In this document: positions 38,567 through 48,004 of the stretch, in pieces
Numbering within the stretch: the first letter of the stretch is position 1
Layout: every line of letters starts with the position of its first letter
NCBI RefSeq assembly: GCF_020164955.1
Contig: NZ_JAIUHG010000005.1
Location: 186,001 to 250,000, forward strand
Direction: 5' to 3'
DNA: 64,000 bases
Origin: Mesorhizobium sp. CA8
Lineage (GTDB): Bacteria > Pseudomonadota > Alphaproteobacteria > Rhizobiales > Rhizobiaceae
The notes under the pieces: model-generated
Seen by the model: only the letters and a program-made list of their open reading frames with translations
Database searches by the model: none
Told to the model about the DNA's origin: nothing
Position numbers and translations under genes: made by a program

Positions 38567-39007
38567 ATGCGCTATCTGCACACAATGGTCCGCGTCGCCG
38601 ATATCGACCAGTCGCTCGATTTCTACTGCAACAAGCTCGGCCTGAAGGAGGTGCGCCGTTACGAAAACGAGCAGGGACGCTACACGCTGATCTTTCTCGC
38701 CGCGCCGGAAGACGAGCAAAGCGGCATCCATGAGAAGGCGCCGCTGATCGAATTGACCTACAATTGGGACCCGGAGGACTACAAGGGCGGCCGCAATTTC
38801 GGCCACCTCGCCTACGAGGTCGACGACATCTACGCCACCTGTCAGAAGCTGATGGACAATGGCGTGACCATCAATCGCCCGCCGCGCGACGGCAACATGG
38901 CCTTCGTACGTTCGCCGGACGGCATCTCGATCGAGCTGCTGCAGAAGGGCCCCGCCAAGGCGAAGGCCGAACCGTGGGCCTCGATGCCGAACACGGGCGT
39001 CTGGTAA
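38567..39007 (+). CDS. gloA: lactoylglutathione lyase (glyoxalase I)
   Basis: 146 residues of the VOC fold. It starts [20 protein letters not shown] with the first metal His at residue 5, and contains the second set HLAYEVDD and SIELLQKG (Glu). It isomerises the methylglyoxal-glutathione adduct for detoxification. GAGGAAG lies before the ATG at 38567. The longer upstream frame shows no family similarity. Confidence 0.95.
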   Translation: MRYLHTMVRVADIDQSLDFYCNKLGLKEVRRYENEQGRYTLIFLAAPEDEQSGIHEKAPLIELTYNWDPEDYKGGRNFGHLAYEVDDIYATCQKLMDNGVTINRPPRDGNMAFVRSPDGISIELLQKGPAKAKAEPWASMPNTGVW

Positions 39008-39081
39008 AGCCGGCGATCCACGTCGATTTGACCGGTGGCCGCTGGCGTTTCGCCGGGCGTTGCCTATCTTTCGGGAATTGG

Positions 39082-39104
39082 CGCCAGCCTGTCCAGGCTG
39101 GCGT
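39082..39104 (+). terminator. terminator after gloA
   Basis: A palindrome CGCCAGCCTG-TC-CAGGCTGGCG followed by TTTCTTC lies 74 nt past the gloA stop. It is also close to the DUF2218 start (25 nt) and could weaken read-through into it. Confidence 0.75.
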
Positions 39105-39128
39105 TTCTTCATCCGCCAGGAGAATTTC

Positions 39129-39416
39129 ATGCCGACCAGCCGCGCCGATGTCGCCACCGAACATGCAAGCCGCTATCTGCAGCAGCTCTGCAAGCACTGG
39201 TCGCACAAATTCCCGGTCGAGTTCGACCCGCAGCACGGCGCCATCCAGCTCTCGATCGGACGCACCGTGATAGATGCCGACGACCAGGCGCTGCACATCG
39301 CTTTGGCCGCCGACGATGAAGCTTCGCTGGAAAGGCTGGAGAGCGTGGTCGCCGACCATATCAAGCGCTTCGCCTTCCGCGAGGAATTGAGCTTCGACTG
39401 GCAAAAGGCCGCCTGA
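39129..39416 (+). CDS. DUF2218 family protein
   Basis: 95 residues: the YLQQLCKHWSHKFPVEFDP segment and the later HIALAADDEASLERLESVVADHIKRF are typical of DUF2218, whose function is unknown. AGGAG lies seven bases before the ATG at 39129. It is likely cytoplasmic. Confidence 0.88.
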   Translation: MPTSRADVATEHASRYLQQLCKHWSHKFPVEFDPQHGAIQLSIGRTVIDADDQALHIALAADDEASLERLESVVADHIKRFAFREELSFDWQKAA

Positions 39417-39417
39417 G

Positions 39418-39441
39418 CCAGAGCAATTCCGGGAAAAGTGC
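39418..39441. repeat. decayed copy of the TAGAGC palindromic repeat
   Basis: AGAGCAATTCCGGGAAAAGTGC, the left end of the repeat element, directly follows the DUF2218 stop and then breaks off. Confidence 0.55.
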
Positions 39442-39450
39442 CTCGAACAG

Positions 39451-40011
39451 TCAGCCGCCGGCCTTGCCGGCTATGTCCAGCAGCGCAAGCACGCTGCGCC
39501 AGTTGCGCGCCGTGCCCGGCACCTTCAAGGTACGCGGGATGAGGTTGGCGAACACCGATTTGCCGAGCCCGTCCGGGGCATGAAGATAAAGCACGTCGCC
39601 CTTGATCTCGAAGCGCTCGGGGCCGGTGCATTTGTCGGCGAGCCGCTTCGTCTCCTCGGCGGTCGGCTCCCGTTCCAGCGCATAGGCATGCAGCTTGGTC
39701 GGCTCGCCGGCGACCTCGGGATAGGGATTGTCCTTCACCAGCCGCTCGAACCAGCCAGCATCGCGCACCATGATGCGCGAGTTGAAGCCCCATTTCTTCT
39801 CGAAGGCTGCCTCGAGTTCTTTGGTTAGCGCCGCCGTATCCCCCTTCTTCGCCCGGAACACGACATTGCCGCTCTGCACATAAGTCGTGACATCGCTGAA
39901 GCCGAGACTTTCGAAGAACGCTTTGAGCTCCGCCATTTTGACGATGCGGTTGCTGCCGACATTGATGCCGGAAAACAGCGCGACGAAAACCGTACTTTGT
40001 TTTGCGCTCAT
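39451..40011 (-). CDS. DUF1697 family protein
   Basis: 186 residues with FVALFSGINVGSNRIVKMAEL at the N-terminus and TTYVQSGNVVFRA, both characteristic of DUF1697. The family has no assigned function. It overlaps the ilvA stop by four bases (ATGA), so it is translationally coupled to threonine dehydratase. Confidence 0.9.
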   Translation of the reverse strand: MSAKQSTVFVALFSGINVGSNRIVKMAELKAFFESLGFSDVTTYVQSGNVVFRAKKGDTAALTKELEAAFEKKWGFNSRIMVRDAGWFERLVKDNPYPEVAGEPTKLHAYALEREPTAEETKRLADKCTGPERFEIKGDVLYLHAPDGLGKSVFANLIPRTLKVPGTARNWRSVLALLDIAGKAGG

Positions 40012-41264
40012 ATGATGAACCCAGCCAGCGTCTCGTTGTCGGTGATATCCTGATATTGCACGCCCTCGGCGTCGAAATTGGCCTTCAGCAGGTCGAAATT
40101 GCGCCGGTCCTTGGTCTCGATACCGATCAGCACCGAACCGAAATTGCGCGCCGACTTTTTCAGATACTCGAAGCGGGCTATGTCATCGTCGGGACCAAGC
40201 ATTTCGAGGAAATCGCGCAGCGCGCCCGGCCGCTGCGGGAAGCGGATGATGAAATACTTCTTCAGCCCCTCGAAGCGCAGCGCCCGCTCCTTCACGTCCG
40301 GCAGCCGCTCGAAGTCGAAATTGCCGCCGGAGACGACGGCGACGATGGTCTTGCCCCTGATCTCCTTGCGCGAAAAATCCTTGAGCGCGTCGATCGCCAG
40401 CGCGCCGGCCGGCTCCAGCACGACGCCCTCGACATTGAGCATCTCGATCATGGTGGCGCAGAGCCGGTTCTCCGGAACCAGCCGCACGGCATCGGCTGTG
40501 AAGTCCTTGAGATGGCGCAGCGGCTCGCGGCCGATCTCGGCCACCGCAGCGCCGTCGACGAAATTGTCGACCTTGGCGAGCTTGACCCGCTTGCCGCCGG
40601 CAAGGCTCTCACGCAGGCTCGGCGCGCCCGCCGGCTCGCAGAACACGAAACGCGGGTCGCGATGCTGGTCGGCGAAATAGTGGGTCACACCGGCGGCAAG
40701 GCCGCCGCCGCCCACCGGCAGAATGACAATGTCGGGCACGCGCCCGCCCGGCATCTGGGCCGCGATTTCGTAGGCGACAGTCGCCTGGCCCTCGATGATG
40801 TCCTTGTGGTCGAAGGGCGGCACCATGTGCGCGCCGGCGTTTTCGGTGAATTCGAAGGCGGCGCGGTAGCAATCGTCGAAGAAGTCGCCGACCAGCCTGA
40901 TCTCGACGAAATCACCGCCGAACAGCCGCGTCTTGTCGATCTTCTGCTGGGGCGTTGTCACCGGCATGAACACGACGCCCTTTTTGCCGAAATGCCGGCA
41001 GACGAAGGCGAAGCCCTGCGCGTGATTGCCGGCAGAGGCGCAGACGAACAGCTCGGCATTGTTGCCGGCGGCGAGCGCCTTGCGGAAGAAGTTGAAGGCG
41101 CCCCTGATCTTGTAGGAGCGCACCGGCGTCAGGTCCTCGCGCTTCAAAAGAATGCGGGCGCCGGTCTTCTTCGACAGGTAGTCGTTCTCCTGCAGCGGCG
41201 TTTCCGGAAAGATTTCGCGGATCGCCTCGGCGGCTGCAGCGACGCGAGAAGAGAAGCTGTTCAA
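40008..41264 (-). CDS. ilvA: threonine dehydratase (PLP-dependent)
   Basis: 418 residues from TTG 41264. The PLP lysine lies in PVRSYKIRGAFNFFR, the phosphate loop in GGGGLAAG, and a single C-terminal ACT-like regulatory domain begins near YFIIRFPQRPGALRDF. It makes 2-oxobutanoate from threonine for isoleucine synthesis. GAGGG lies upstream of the TTG. The start overlaps the stop of a five-codon reading frame (ATG at 41278). The longer frame to 41402 lacks family similarity. Confidence 0.93.
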   Translation of the reverse strand: MNSFSSRVAAAAEAIREIFPETPLQENDYLSKKTGARILLKREDLTPVRSYKIRGAFNFFRKALAAGNNAELFVCASAGNHAQGFAFVCRHFGKKGVVFMPVTTPQQKIDKTRLFGGDFVEIRLVGDFFDDCYRAAFEFTENAGAHMVPPFDHKDIIEGQATVAYEIAAQMPGGRVPDIVILPVGGGGLAAGVTHYFADQHRDPRFVFCEPAGAPSLRESLAGGKRVKLAKVDNFVDGAAVAEIGREPLRHLKDFTADAVRLVPENRLCATMIEMLNVEGVVLEPAGALAIDALKDFSRKEIRGKTIVAVVSGGNFDFERLPDVKERALRFEGLKKYFIIRFPQRPGALRDFLEMLGPDDDIARFEYLKKSARNFGSVLIGIETKDRRNFDLLKANFDAEGVQYQDITDNETLAGFII

Positions 41265-41496
41265 CAGAAGTCCCTCATTTGGTCTCGGCGGTACGCCATG
41301 ACAGCCATGTCCCGTGCCGGCAGACCTTCCTGCCGCCCTTTTGGCTTTCGCGCAACACTGCGATGACGGTCGTGCGGCACGGAGCGGATTTCCGCGGGAC
41401 ACGACTTACTTTGGCCGCACTTCGCCTGTCCGGGAGATTTCCGCGGAGGTGGACGGCCAATTGTGGTCGCGGTGGAATTGCAGTGAAAGTGTCGAC

Positions 41497-42573
41497 GTGC
41501 GGTTGAAGACAATTCTGATCATTGCCCTTGCCCTGCTGATGGCGGGTTGCGCGGGCCACCAGACGCAGGAAATCCTGGGCAGCGTCGTCGTGCCGACGAC
41601 GGCGACCGACATCGCCGGCAACCACTCGATCTTCATCGCCACCACGCGCAAGCGCTCCGACGACCCGAACAAGGTCTTCGATGGCGAACGCTCCGCGACG
41701 CTCAATTACGCACGCGTCAACGTCACCGTTCCCCCTATTCATCAGACCGGCCAGATCGAGCGCCGTTCGCGCGGCAAGTCGAACGATCCGACGAAGTATT
41801 TCATGGCCTCGGAAGTCGTCGGCTACGACACGCAGCCGAAATTCGCCAGCGCCCTCAACGCAGACATCGACGCCCGCGGCGGACGTGTGATGGTCTTCGT
41901 CCATGGCTACAACACCGGTTTCGACGATGCCGTCTACCGGCTCACCCAGATCGTCCATGATTCCGGCTATCCGGGCACGCCGGTGCTGTTCTCCTGGGCT
42001 TCCGGCGCCAAGACCACCGACTATGTCTACGACAAGGAAAGCGCCGCAGCGGCTCGCGACCAGTTGGAGGTGACGCTGCGGATGTTGGCGCAGACCGGCG
42101 CCCGGCGCATCGACATCGTCGCCCATTCGATGGGAACCTGGGTGACGATGGAAACACTGCGTCAGCTCGCCATCACCGGCGACCGCGATCTCGGCGGCAA
42201 GCTCGGCGACGTGGTGCTCGCCTCGCCCGACATCGATGTCGACGTCTTCAAGAGCCAGATGCGCCGCTACGGCAAGCCGGACAAGCCCTTCATCCTGCTC
42301 CTGTCGGATGACGACCGGGCGCTGCGGCTCTCCGGCCTTATCGCCGGCGCTCGGCCGCGCGTCGGCGACTACCGGGATGCCGCCGACCTTGCTTCCTATG
42401 GCGTCACGGTGGTCGACCTCTCGAAGGTCAAGGGCGCCGACAGCTTCAACCACACCAAATTCGCCGACAACCCGATGATGGTGCAGATGATTGGACAGCG
42501 GCTGCGCGAGGACGACGGCTTCGCCAGCGATCGGGACGTGACGGACCGCATCCGCCAGCTCGCTGCGCAGTAA
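41497..42573 (+). CDS. lipoprotein alpha/beta hydrolase, tandem copy 1 (DUF900)
   Basis: 358 residues with a lipoprotein signal ending LLMAGC. The DUF900 esterase-like domain has VMVFVHGYNTGFDDAVYR (oxyanion region) and the nucleophile elbow VAHSMGTW (Ser), with Asp in ASPDIDVDVF and a His in SFNHTKF. Start options are GTG 41497 or TTG 41503; ribosome-binding sites are weak. It is followed by a close paralogue 117 nt downstream. Substrate is unknown; the outer-membrane or periplasmic location follows from the lipobox. Confidence 0.85.
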   Translation: MRLKTILIIALALLMAGCAGHQTQEILGSVVVPTTATDIAGNHSIFIATTRKRSDDPNKVFDGERSATLNYARVNVTVPPIHQTGQIERRSRGKSNDPTKYFMASEVVGYDTQPKFASALNADIDARGGRVMVFVHGYNTGFDDAVYRLTQIVHDSGYPGTPVLFSWASGAKTTDYVYDKESAAAARDQLEVTLRMLAQTGARRIDIVAHSMGTWVTMETLRQLAITGDRDLGGKLGDVVLASPDIDVDVFKSQMRRYGKPDKPFILLLSDDDRALRLSGLIAGARPRVGDYRDAADLASYGVTVVDLSKVKGADSFNHTKFADNPMMVQMIGQRLREDDGFASDRDVTDRIRQLAAQ

Positions 42574-42690
42574 CCGTATCGGTGCGGGTTCCGCGCCACA
42601 GGGACTTTGAACTGGACCCGGCCGCTCTCTGGCTTTATCGGAGTAGCAAGAGAGGTTGCCGCCCTTGGGGGATCCCGGGTGACTGTGCAT

Positions 42691-43848
42691 GTGAAGATCG
42701 TTGTCGGCCTGGCCTTCACGCTCGCCCTCGCCGGCTGCGCCGCTCCCACGCATGACCTTCTCAACCGCAAAACAGTTACAGCGCCTGCCTCCGACATCGC
42801 CGCCAGGCACGAAATCTTCGTCGCCACCACCCGCCAGCAGGCGACCAAGGATCCGCGCCAAGTGTTCGACGGGGACCGTTCGCTGACCACCAGCTACGCT
42901 CGCGTCGACGTCACCGTGCCGAAGATCCATCAGGTCGGCGCGATCGAACGCGCCAAGGGCTCGGCAGACTCCAATCCAGCCAAGCAGTTCACCGCCACCG
43001 ATGTCGTCCACTATGGCGACGCGCGGCAATTCGCCATGGCGGTCGGCGCCGACATTTCGATGCGCGGCGACCGCGCCCTGGTGTTCGTGCACGGCTTCAA
43101 CAATGGTTTCGACGACGGCATCTACCGCATCACGCAGATAGCGCATGACACTAAATATCCCGGAACGCCGGTGCTGTTCTCATGGGCATCGAGCGCCAAG
43201 GCGACCGGCTATATCTACGACAAGGACAGCTCGACCGCCGCGCGCGACGACCTCGAGGCGACGCTCAGGATGCTCGCCAAGACGCGCGTCAAGAGCATCG
43301 ACATCATCGCCCATTCCATGGGCACCTGGCTGACGATGGAGGCGCTGCGCCAGCTCGCTATCACCGGCGACCGCGATCTCGGCGGCAAGCTCGGCTATGT
43401 CATCCTCGCCTCGCCCGACATCGACGTCGATGTCTTCAAGAAGCAGATGATCCGCTACGGCAAGCCCGACAAGCCCTTCGCCATCCTGCTTTCGGGCGAC
43501 GATCGTGCGCTGAAGCTGTCGAGCTTCATTTCCGGCGACAAGCCGCGCGTCGGCGACTACGGCAACGCCGCCGATCTTGCCGATTACGGCGTGACGGTCG
43601 TCGACCTGACCCGCGCCAAAGGCGGCGACGGCCTGAACCACGCCAAATTCGCCGATAACCCGATCCTGGTGCAATTGCTGGGCAACCGGCTGCGCACACC
43701 GGCCGGGCTTGCGTCGGACGAGCCCGACCCGACGCAGCTCAACGATATCGGCCAAGGCCTCGGCAAAGCGGTCGGTTCGGTCGCCGAGGTCGTCATCACC
43801 ACGCCGTTCAAGGTGTTGACCATCGCGACCGGCGGTGACCCACCCTAA
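42691..43848 (+). CDS. lipoprotein alpha/beta hydrolase, tandem copy 2 (DUF900)
   Basis: 385 residues with a lipobox ALAGC. It is a clear paralogue of the copy at 41497: both share FVHGFN/YN, PGTPVLFSWAS, AHSMGTW, LRQLAITGDRDLGGKLG and ASPDIDVDVFK. This copy has a C-terminal extension of about 40 residues (DIGQGLGKAVGSVAEV), possibly a helix. GGGTGA precedes the GTG at 42691. Its last four bases overlap the convergent ade stop region. Confidence 0.85.
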   Translation: MKIVVGLAFTLALAGCAAPTHDLLNRKTVTAPASDIAARHEIFVATTRQQATKDPRQVFDGDRSLTTSYARVDVTVPKIHQVGAIERAKGSADSNPAKQFTATDVVHYGDARQFAMAVGADISMRGDRALVFVHGFNNGFDDGIYRITQIAHDTKYPGTPVLFSWASSAKATGYIYDKDSSTAARDDLEATLRMLAKTRVKSIDIIAHSMGTWLTMEALRQLAITGDRDLGGKLGYVILASPDIDVDVFKKQMIRYGKPDKPFAILLSGDDRALKLSSFISGDKPRVGDYGNAADLADYGVTVVDLTRAKGGDGLNHAKFADNPILVQLLGNRLRTPAGLASDEPDPTQLNDIGQGLGKAVGSVAEVVITTPFKVLTIATGGDPP

Positions 43849-45662
43849 ACAAACAGGTCGACCTTCCGGAACGTCGTCACGTCGACCAGGCCGACATCCG
43901 AGATCCTGAGCTCCGGAATGACCACCAGCGCCAGCAGCGAGTGCTGCATATAAGCGTTGTTGAGCGAGCAGCCGACCTTGCGCATGGCCTCGGTCAGTTG
44001 CTCGGCCTTTGCCGCGACGATCTCGGCGCGCTCGTCCGACATCAGCCCGGCGATCGGCATCTCGACCAGCGCCAGCTCCTTGCCCCTGGAGTAAAGCACG
44101 ACGCCGCCGCCCACCTCGCCCAGCCGGTTGACGGCCAAAGCCATGTCTTCCTTGTTCGTGCCGACGACGATGATGTGGTGCGCGTCATGCGCGACGCTGG
44201 ACGCCATCGCGCAGTCCTCCACATAGCCGAAACCGGACACGAAAGCGTTGGTGACGCCCCCCGTGCCGCGATGGCGCTCGACCAGGGCGATCTGGCAGAT
44301 GTCGTTGCGCCGGTCCATGGCGACCAGCCCGTCCTCGACCGCTAGATCGGCTTCCAGAGCCCGCGTCGGCGCCTGGTTCTCGATCACGCCGATCACCCGC
44401 GCCCGCACCTCGTTGGCGCCCTGCGGCGCAAAAATGTCGAAGTCTTTCGCCGCGAGTTTCTTGCCGAGCCTGACTGTATTCTTCGCCGATTGGGGATAGT
44501 CATAGGCCGCGATGTCGATCTCGAGCTTGCCGGCCTTGGCCAGCCTGACGCCGCGGCCATAGACTTCGTCTATGGTCATCTGGGCAAGGTCCGAAACGAT
44601 CAGAAGATCGGCCAGGCGTCCCGGCGCGATCGAGCCGATCTCGCGCTCCAGCCTGAAATGCTGCGCGGTGTTGAGCGTCGCCATCTGGATCGCCGTCACC
44701 GGCTTCAGCCCCTGGCTGATGGCATGCCGCACCACGCGATCCATATGGCCTTCATGCACCAGCGTGCCGGAATGGCTGTCATCGGTGCACAAGATGAAGT
44801 TGCGCGGGTCGATGCCGCCTTCGGTCACCGCCTTTATCTGCGCCGCGACGTCGTACCAGGCCGACCCCAGCCTCAGCATTGCCTTGATGCCCTGGCGCAC
44901 CCGCGCGATCGCGTCCTCCGCGCGCGTGCCTTCATGGTCGTCCTCCGCCCCGCCGGCGACATAGCCGTGGAAGGGCAGGCCGAGATCGGGCGACGCATAA
45001 TGGCCGCCCACCGTCTTGCCGGCCCTGACCGTCTCGGCGATCTCGCCCGACATCACCGGATCGTTGGCGGCAACCCCTGGGAAATTCATCACCTCGCCAA
45101 GCCCGATGATATTTTCCCAGGTCATTGCCTCGGCCACGTCGGCGACCGTCAGCTCGGCGCCGGCATGCTCCAGCCCCGGCGCCGAGGGCACGCAGGACGG
45201 CATCTGCACATGCACGTTGATCGGCATCGCGACCGCTTCGTCATGCATCAGGCGCACGCCCGGCAGTCCAAGCACATTGGCGATCTCGTGCGGATCGATG
45301 AACATCGAGGTGGTGCCGTGCGGGATCACCGCGCGGCAGAACTCCGTCACCGTCACCATGCCGCTCTCGACATGCATATGCGCGTCGCAAAGGCCGGGCA
45401 CCAGATAGCGCCCGCCGGCGTCGACGACCTTGGTCCCCTCCCCGATGGCGTGGCCGGCATTCGGCCCGCAATAGGCGAAGCGGCCGGCGGCGATCGCGAT
45501 ATCGGTGCCGGGGATGATCTCGCCCGAATGGACGTTCACCCAGCAACCATTGCGGATGACCAGTTCCGCGGGCTTTCGGCCCATCGCGACATCGACCAGA
45601 TATGTCGCCACTTCGGTCCACGGTTTCGGCTGTGTGGCGCTTGTCGGCTTGGCGTTCGTCAT
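43845..45662 (-). CDS. ade: adenine deaminase
   Basis: 605 residues of the amidohydrolase-superfamily adenine deaminase. It has the N-terminal metal motif CDAHMHVESGM, FIDPHEIANV, GHYAS and CTDDSHSG, and the C-terminal ADE-specific domain with HDAHHIIVVGTN. It converts adenine to hypoxanthine. The start is ATG 45662 with GAGGA upstream; further in-frame ATGs at 45680 and 45695 are possible. It ends four bases inside the convergent lipoprotein hydrolase. Confidence 0.95.
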   Translation of the reverse strand: MTNAKPTSATQPKPWTEVATYLVDVAMGRKPAELVIRNGCWVNVHSGEIIPGTDIAIAAGRFAYCGPNAGHAIGEGTKVVDAGGRYLVPGLCDAHMHVESGMVTVTEFCRAVIPHGTTSMFIDPHEIANVLGLPGVRLMHDEAVAMPINVHVQMPSCVPSAPGLEHAGAELTVADVAEAMTWENIIGLGEVMNFPGVAANDPVMSGEIAETVRAGKTVGGHYASPDLGLPFHGYVAGGAEDDHEGTRAEDAIARVRQGIKAMLRLGSAWYDVAAQIKAVTEGGIDPRNFILCTDDSHSGTLVHEGHMDRVVRHAISQGLKPVTAIQMATLNTAQHFRLEREIGSIAPGRLADLLIVSDLAQMTIDEVYGRGVRLAKAGKLEIDIAAYDYPQSAKNTVRLGKKLAAKDFDIFAPQGANEVRARVIGVIENQAPTRALEADLAVEDGLVAMDRRNDICQIALVERHRGTGGVTNAFVSGFGYVEDCAMASSVAHDAHHIIVVGTNKEDMALAVNRLGEVGGGVVLYSRGKELALVEMPIAGLMSDERAEIVAAKAEQLTEAMRKVGCSLNNAYMQHSLLALVVIPELRISDVGLVDVTTFRKVDLFV

Positions 45663-45820
45663 TGGCTGAGTCCTCTGCATGGGCCAGTTTGGCAAATGTC
45701 GGCGCCCGGAGCCAGAGCGTCAGGTCGTAAACCACTGTTGCAGAGATGCAATTCCGTTTCGCCGTGATTGGGGCTAGTCTGCCCTAAGGAGTCCTCGAAA
45801 CCGCCATTTCGGAGCGCCCT

Positions 45821-46477
45821 ATGCGTCGACTGACGCTCGCCAGTGCCGGCCTTCTTGCCCTGCTGTCCGGCTCTGCCTGGGCGGCGGATCTAGGCACTAA
45901 TCTGCCGATGACCGCGCCCGGCTTCGACTGGACCGGCTATTATGCCGGCATGCAGGCCGGCTATGGCTGGGGTCGGTCCGACATCACCGTAGAAGGCGGT
46001 TCGGTGAAGCCCGACATCGATGGCGGTTTCGTCGGCGGCCATGTCGCGGGGCTCTGGCAATTCGACCAGGCCGTGATCGGCGCCGAGGCCGATCTCAACT
46101 ACGCCTCGATCGACGGCACCGCCGACGCCGGCCCGGCAAACACATTCGGTACCGACATCAAGTGGTTCGGTTCGGTCAATGCCAAGGTGGGCTACGCCAT
46201 GGATCGCTTATTGATCTATGGCATCGGCGGCGTGGCTTTCGCCGGCATCGAGACCTCGCAGGCGGCGGGCACCGGCTTTACCCAAACCCGCACCAGCACC
46301 GGCTGGACGATCGGCGCCGGCGTCGACTATGCCTTGACCAACAATGTCGTCGTCGGCGCGCAATATCGCTACTATGATTTCGGCAAGGAGCATTTCGACG
46401 CTTCGAACACCTTCACCGAGCGCGATCAGGACGTGAAGCTGCAGACGCTGGGCGTGAATTTCAGCTATAAATTCTGA
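45821..46477 (+). CDS. outer-membrane beta-barrel protein (Omp25/31-like)
   Basis: 218 residues with a signal peptide (LLALLSGSAWA-A). The mature part starts FDWTGYYAGMQAGYGWG and shows alternating hydrophobic/polar beta-strands (YGIGGVAFAGIET; VVVGAQYRYYDFG). The final SYKF ends in a C-terminal aromatic, typical for BAM-dependent insertion. Rhizobial Omp25/RopB proteins have this form. An 8-stranded barrel is likely. The gene is divergent from ade. Confidence 0.92.
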   Translation: MRRLTLASAGLLALLSGSAWAADLGTNLPMTAPGFDWTGYYAGMQAGYGWGRSDITVEGGSVKPDIDGGFVGGHVAGLWQFDQAVIGAEADLNYASIDGTADAGPANTFGTDIKWFGSVNAKVGYAMDRLLIYGIGGVAFAGIETSQAAGTGFTQTRTSTGWTIGAGVDYALTNNVVVGAQYRYYDFGKEHFDASNTFTERDQDVKLQTLGVNFSYKF

Positions 46478-46620
46478 GGCTTCGCCGCCGCGTCGATGCG
46501 AAAGACCTCTCCCGCATCAATCTGTCGAAATAGAGTGGCCGGCGCCCGCAGGGGGCGGGGGATTGGGTTGGGGGCCTGATAGACGCCGGCCTCGGCGGAT
46601 CGATCCGCCGCGTCGCGAAA

Positions 46621-46959
46621 CTAGCGTTCCCTCGGTAGACCGTAATTCCGTGGTCGCGCCACTTTCCAATCGCCCTGCCCCGCCGTGGCGGATGTGGCGG
46701 ACATGCTTGGCTGAATGCTTGCGGCCGGCCTATCAGAATCGGTCCGAATCTCTTTTCCTTCAGGCATGGCGTCGAGACATTCCTGCAGCCGCCGCAGCCG
46801 GGCCTTTTGCCAGCGCAGCGTGTGCGCGACCTCATGCAGGTTCCATTTGGCCTTCGAGTTGGCGGCCTCGATCAGACCCCGCTCGAGCCGATCGATCTCG
46901 CTGCGCAGCTGCCGCGCCTCCGCCTCCCGCACTTCCCTGATCCAGCCTGGCCCACGCAT
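46621..46959 (-). CDS. hypothetical coiled-coil protein
   Basis: About 112 residues. Residues 6-60 (EAEARQLRSEIDRLERGL and HTLRWQKARLRRLQECL) form a strongly helical, charged stretch; the C-terminal ~45 residues are low-complexity. The heptad pattern and charge balance make the minus frame more protein-like than overlapping plus frames. No family is recognised, and the ribosome-binding site is unclear. Confidence 0.5.
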   Translation of the reverse strand: MRGPGWIREVREAEARQLRSEIDRLERGLIEAANSKAKWNLHEVAHTLRWQKARLRRLQECLDAMPEGKEIRTDSDRPAASIQPSMSATSATAGQGDWKVARPRNYGLPRER

Positions 46960-47140
46960 GGTTCCACCATCAAAGCCGGCCCCGATGCTCGCACACAAAG
47001 GCTAATGGGATCGGTTCGGAGAATTTGGCATTTTAAACATCACTAATGTTAAATCTGCGCGATGGCCGCCCGCGCAAACTGCGGACGATCGGAAACATCG
47101 CTTGACGGCTCATATCAGGCATTTGAAAAGGGGCACGCCT

Positions 47141-47226
47141 GCGGACGTGGCGGAATTGGTAGACGCAAGGGACTTAAAATCCCTCGATCTCTGATCGTAC
47201 GGGTTCGATTCCCGTCGTCCGCACCA
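47141..47226 (+). tRNA. tRNA-Leu (anticodon TAA)
   Basis: An 86-nt cloverleaf with a long variable arm, as in class II tRNAs. Acceptor GCGGACG/CGTCCGC, anticodon stem AGGGA/TCCCT with TAA at 47175-47177, and T arm GGTTCGATT. CCA is encoded. Confidence 0.97.
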
Positions 47227-47289
47227 CCTTGCTCTTCGAGCTTCGGAGGGCGGGCCACCGAATGCCGAAGCATCGCAGCCGAGACAGAG

Positions 47290-47868
47290 TCAAACCTTGA
47301 TCGGGTTGAGCTTCAGATGCTGGATCAGGATGATCGTCTTGGCGTCGACGATGCGGCCGTCGGCGATACCAGCCAGCGCGTCGTCCAAGGGCATTTCCAG
47401 AACCTCGATGTCCTCGCCTTCTTCCGGTGAGCCGCCGCCGTCGGAAATGCGGTCGGCCGGCGAATAGCGCGCGGTGAAGAACCAGAGCCGTTCCGTCACG
47501 CTGCCCGGGCTCATGAACGGCGAAAACAGCCGCTCGACATCCTTCAGGTGGTAGCCCAGCTCCTCCTCCGCTTCCTTGCGGATGGCGGTTTCGGGATCGT
47601 TTTCATCGAGCAAGCCGGCGCAGGCCTCGATCAGCGGCTCGCGATGGCCCACGGCGTAAGCCGGGAAGCGAAACTGCCGCACCAGGAGCACGGTCGAGCG
47701 CTGCGGATCGAAGGGCAGGATCACCGCGCCGTCGCCGCGATCGTAGGTCTGGCGGATCTGCGTCTCCCATCGCCCGTCGCGGCGGCGATAGTCGAGCACG
47801 GTCTTCTTGAGCACCGCCCAGTCGTCCGAAAGGACCTCCTCCGAACGGATGCGAACGCGATCTTCCAT
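47290..47868 (-). CDS. nudK: Nudix hydrolase, NudK/ADP-ribose pyrophosphatase type
   Basis: 192 residues. The Nudix box is GLLDENDPETAIRKEAEEE followed by LGY, with Lys in place of the usual Arg, as in NudK. Downstream SPFMSPGSVTER and GGGSPEEGEDIEVLE match GDP-mannose/nucleotide-sugar hydrolases. It cleaves nucleoside diphosphate sugars. GGAGGT precedes the ATG at 47868. The long upstream frame passes through a palindromic repeat and is not coding. Confidence 0.88.
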   Translation of the reverse strand: MEDRVRIRSEEVLSDDWAVLKKTVLDYRRRDGRWETQIRQTYDRGDGAVILPFDPQRSTVLLVRQFRFPAYAVGHREPLIEACAGLLDENDPETAIRKEAEEELGYHLKDVERLFSPFMSPGSVTERLWFFTARYSPADRISDGGGSPEEGEDIEVLEMPLDDALAGIADGRIVDAKTIILIQHLKLNPIKV

Positions 47869-47896
47869 GACGACCTCCGTATTGGCGGCAAAGGGA

Positions 47897-48004
47897 TAGA
47901 GCAATTTCAGGAAAAGTGTGAAGCGGTTTTCCGTCCGAAATTGCGTAAGGCAAAAAAGATGGTGCGGTCCTCCATCTCGAAGAACGGAGAACCGCTCCAT
48001 CGAG
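47897..48004. repeat. full-length copy of the TAGAGC palindromic repeat
   Basis: Left half TAGAGCAATTTCAGGAAAAG matches the element at 22001 closely. The right half has diverged but keeps paired segments (GGTGCGGTCCTCC / GGAGAACCGCTCC). It sits between the divergent nudK-like and OYE genes, 28 nt from the nudK start. Three short ~15-bp tandem units (GAAACCGRCTGG) follow at about 48025-48072. Confidence 0.75.

Noticed and set aside
41261..41278. ilvA leader peptide attenuator
   Set aside because: The five-codon frame has no run of Ile, Val, Leu or Thr codons and no terminator hairpin follows, so classical attenuation is not supported.
41275..43146. A 623-residue minus-strand frame
   Set aside because: It runs antisense through both lipoprotein hydrolases, whose signals and catalytic motifs are clear on the plus strand.
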